Part shown: positions 62,203-64,000 of the stretch, in pieces
Layout of the letters: each line of letters opens with the position of its first letter
Position numbering within the stretch: position 1 is the stretch's first letter
Assembly: GCF_001976065.1 (NCBI RefSeq)
Contig: NZ_MNAH01000001.1
Coordinates: forward strand, 973,952-1,037,951
Source: Pseudomonas putida
GTDB taxonomy: Bacteria > Pseudomonadota > Gammaproteobacteria > Pseudomonadales > Pseudomonadaceae
DNA length: 64,000 nucleotides
Direction: 5' to 3'
Position numbers and translations under genes: made by a program
The notes under the pieces: model-generated
Told to the model about the DNA's origin: nothing
The model's input: the letters and a program-made list of their open reading frames with translations, nothing else
Database searches by the model: none

Positions 62203-63399
62203 ATGGCTTCGACAGCAACAAAGCAGCATTACGACGTGGTCATCGTGGGCGGAGCGGTGAACGGCAGCGCCACGGCGTATTTCCTCGCCAACAACCCGGA
62301 CTTCACCGGGTCGGTGTTGGTCATCGAGCGCGACTGGACTTACGCCCAGTCGGCGACAGCGCTTTCGAGCAGCTCGATTCGCGTGCAGTTTTCCAACCCG
62401 ATCAACATCCAGATTTCCCGGTTTGGTGCGCAGTTCATCCGTGATTTTCCGCAACTGATGGAGGTCAACGGTGACAAGCCTGACCTCGCGTTCAAGGAAA
62501 ACGGCTATCTGTTCCTCGCCGATCAGAAGGGCTTCGAAGTACTCAAGCGCTTGCACCAGACCCAGCTGGATAACGGTGCCGATGTCACGCTGATGGATAC
62601 CGAAGCGCTGATCCGGCGCTTCCCTTGGGTCAACCCGGACAGCCTGGCCGGGGGTACTTACGGCGAGAAGGACGAGGGTTGGTTCGACAACTACGGGATC
62701 ATGAACGGCTTTCGCAAGAAAGCGCGCTCGATGGGCGTGGAGTACATCGAGAACGAAGTGGTCGAGGTGCTGCGCAAGGGCGATCTGGTCACGGGCGTGA
62801 CGTTGGCCAGCGGCGAACGCATTGACTGTGATTATCTGATCAACACTGCTGGTACCCGTGGGCCGAAAGTTGCCCGAATGGCCGGTCTGCAAATACCGGT
62901 CGAGCCACGTCGGCGCTCTCTGTTCGTGTTCGACTGCCATACGCCTCTGGAGGGTGTCGTGCCCTTGACCATCGACCCGACCGGCGTGTTTTTCCGCCCG
63001 GAAGGTCACCTGTATCTGGGTGGCACCTATCCAAAGTCGGACCCGGAAGTGGACTTCGACGACTTCGATGTATTGCACGACGAATTCGAGGAGGAGGTCT
63101 GGCCGATTCTCGCCGAACGGGTTCCGGCATTCGAAGCGATCAAGGTGGTCAACTCCTGGGCTGGTCACTATGACTTCTGCGTGCTGGATCACAACGCAAT
63201 CGTCGGCCCGCACAGCGAAGTTCGCAACTTCTTCTTCTGCAACGGTTTCAGCGGTCATGGGCTGCAGCAAGCGCCCGCCATCGGTCGGGGCCTGAGTGAG
63301 CTGATCACCTACGGCCAATACCGCAGCCTGGACCTGAGTGCGCTGTCTTACGAGCGTGTGGTTGAAAACCGCCCCTTTTTGGAAGACTCGGTCATCTGA
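62203..63399 (+). CDS. FAD-dependent oxidoreductase (DAO family)
   Basis: 398 residues. Rossmann motif VVIVGGAVNGSATAYFLA, FAD region SATALSSSSIRVQFSNP, GLQIPVEPRRRSLFVFD and C-terminal FSGHGLQQAPAIGRGLSELI. Resembles sarcosine/glycine oxidase and D-amino acid dehydrogenase-like enzymes. Would oxidise a secondary or D-amine in the pathway. Confidence 0.9.
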   Translation: MASTATKQHYDVVIVGGAVNGSATAYFLANNPDFTGSVLVIERDWTYAQSATALSSSSIRVQFSNPINIQISRFGAQFIRDFPQLMEVNGDKPDLAFKENGYLFLADQKGFEVLKRLHQTQLDNGADVTLMDTEALIRRFPWVNPDSLAGGTYGEKDEGWFDNYGIMNGFRKKARSMGVEYIENEVVEVLRKGDLVTGVTLASGERIDCDYLINTAGTRGPKVARMAGLQIPVEPRRRSLFVFDCHTPLEGVVPLTIDPTGVFFRPEGHLYLGGTYPKSDPEVDFDDFDVLHDEFEEEVWPILAERVPAFEAIKVVNSWAGHYDFCVLDHNAIVGPHSEVRNFFFCNGFSGHGLQQAPAIGRGLSELITYGQYRSLDLSALSYERVVENRPFLEDSVI

Positions 63400-63424
63400 C
63401 CGTGCGGCCTGATGGAGAACACTG

Positions 63425-64000
63425 ATGACTAACAACAATTCCAAAGCGACCCGCACCGGTGGACAGGTGTTGGTCGATGCCTTGCGCATCAACGGCGTCG
63501 AGCGCGCTTTCTGTGTGCCGGGCGAAAGTTATCTGGCGGTGCTCGATGCACTGCACGATGCCAAGGACGATATCGAGCTGATCGTCTGCCGACAGGAGGG
63601 CGGTGCGGCTTACATGGCCGAGGCCTACGGCAAGCTGATGGGCAAGCCGGGTATCTGTTTCGTGACCCGTGGCCCTGGCGCCACCAATGCTTCTGTGGGC
63701 GTGCACACTGCGTTCCAGGACTCCACGCCAATGATCCTGTTCATCGGCCAGGTGGCTCGGGATCAGGTCGAGCGTGAGGCTTTCCAGGAGATCGACTATC
63801 GCCGCATGTTTGGTCAAATGGCCAAGTGGGTTGTTGAAGTTGATGACGCCGCGCGCTTGCCGGAGCTGCTGAGCCAGGCCTTTCATCGCGCCACTAACGG
63901 TCGACCTGGTCCGGTCGTCGTGGCGCTGCCGGAAGACATGCTGACAGACCTGGTGGATGTAGCCGATGCCGGCCCGGCACAGTCCATCGAGCCGGCGGCT
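63425..64000 (+). CDS. Thiamine-diphosphate enzyme, N-terminal part (acetolactate-synthase-like), partial
   Basis: The first 192 codons are inside the window. GGQVLVDALRINGVERAFCVPGESY, CRQEGGAAYMAEAYGKL with the activating Glu, FVTRGPGATNA and a VVVALPEDML boundary identify the ThDP pyrimidine-binding domain. Could be a 2-keto acid decarboxylase, carboligase or sulfoacetaldehyde-type enzyme; the C-terminal domains needed to decide are missing. Confidence 0.88.
   Translation, partial: MTNNNSKATRTGGQVLVDALRINGVERAFCVPGESYLAVLDALHDAKDDIELIVCRQEGGAAYMAEAYGKLMGKPGICFVTRGPGATNASVGVHTAFQDSTPMILFIGQVARDQVEREAFQEIDYRRMFGQMAKWVVEVDDAARLPELLSQAFHRATNGRPGPVVVALPEDMLTDLVDVADAGPAQSIEPAA

Noticed and set aside
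62149..63492. 447-codon minus-strand frame opposite the DAO-type gene
   Set aside because: Shadow frame; the plus strand has clear flavoprotein motifs and operon spacing.

Overview
The window is Pseudomonas-type chromosomal DNA, most like the fluorescens/putida side of the genus. The basis is protein-family content (a DUF1654 protein, a DUF3422 protein, a Mu/lambda hybrid prophage of a kind common in Pseudomonas) and high-GC codon use; the species cannot be fixed from sequence alone. It has three parts: a left chromosomal or island block (1-7709), one apparently complete prophage of about 44.8 kb (7710-52542), and a right chromosomal block carrying a catabolic operon (52543-64000).

Left block. 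A tight same-strand cassette encodes the triose-phosphate-to-pyruvate half of glycolysis: the C-terminal end of pyruvate kinase, a 56-codon ORF, enolase, triosephosphate isomerase, a non-phosphorylating NADP-type glyceraldehyde-3-phosphate dehydrogenase (which bypasses GAPDH and PGK) and a cofactor-independent phosphoglycerate mutase. A TerC-family membrane protein (probable Mn export) follows behind a structured leader. Then comes a junkyard: the tail of an Lrp/AsnC regulator, a fragment duplicating a gene found at the right end of the prophage, and a frameshifted P4-type integrase N-terminus. These look like the remains of an earlier element at the same attachment site.

Prophage. It is bounded by perfect 48-bp direct repeats that read as the 3' half (anticodon loop to CCA) of a tRNA-Pro(GGG). 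No 5' tRNA half lies at either junction. From left to right it holds int and xis; a low-GC RelA/SpoT-domain cargo gene; a C5 cytosine methyltransferase; a leftward early operon (DUF2303 and small proteins, a PL7 alginate-lyase-like protein, a LuxR-type regulator) with a boxA-like antitermination site; a CI/Cro-type switch surrounded by TTAGC-N5-GCTAA operators; a rightward early operon (Rha/KilAC antirepressor, DnaT-like and P-like replication proteins, YbcO-like and VRR-NUC nucleases, a second tyrosine recombinase, antiterminator Q); a low-GC HNH/coiled-coil/membrane cargo gene; holin, a cos-like site and terminase; a lambda-type head; a Mu-type contractile tail with a programmed -1 frameshift; tail spike and fibre genes; endolysin and nested Rz/Rz1; an O-acyltransferase; and small right-end genes.

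Three prophage proteins concern surface polysaccharide: a PL7 lyase, a tail protein with an SGNH/sialate O-acetylesterase-like domain, and a membrane O-acyltransferase. They suggest a receptor de-acetylation and lysogenic-conversion strategy. The two low-GC cargo genes are the best candidates for poorly described anti-phage functions.

Right block. The tRNA terminator is followed by a leftward DUF3422 gene and a TetR regulator. Divergent from these is a catabolic run: two short-chain dehydrogenases, hydantoinase/oxoprolinase A and B, an aminotransferase, a uronate-dehydrogenase-like enzyme, a DAO-type flavoprotein and a ThDP enzyme cut by the window end. A shared inverted repeat, TGTAAG-N11-CTTAC(A/G), lies in front of the first dehydrogenase and of hyuA and is the probable TetR operator. 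The substrate is not evident.
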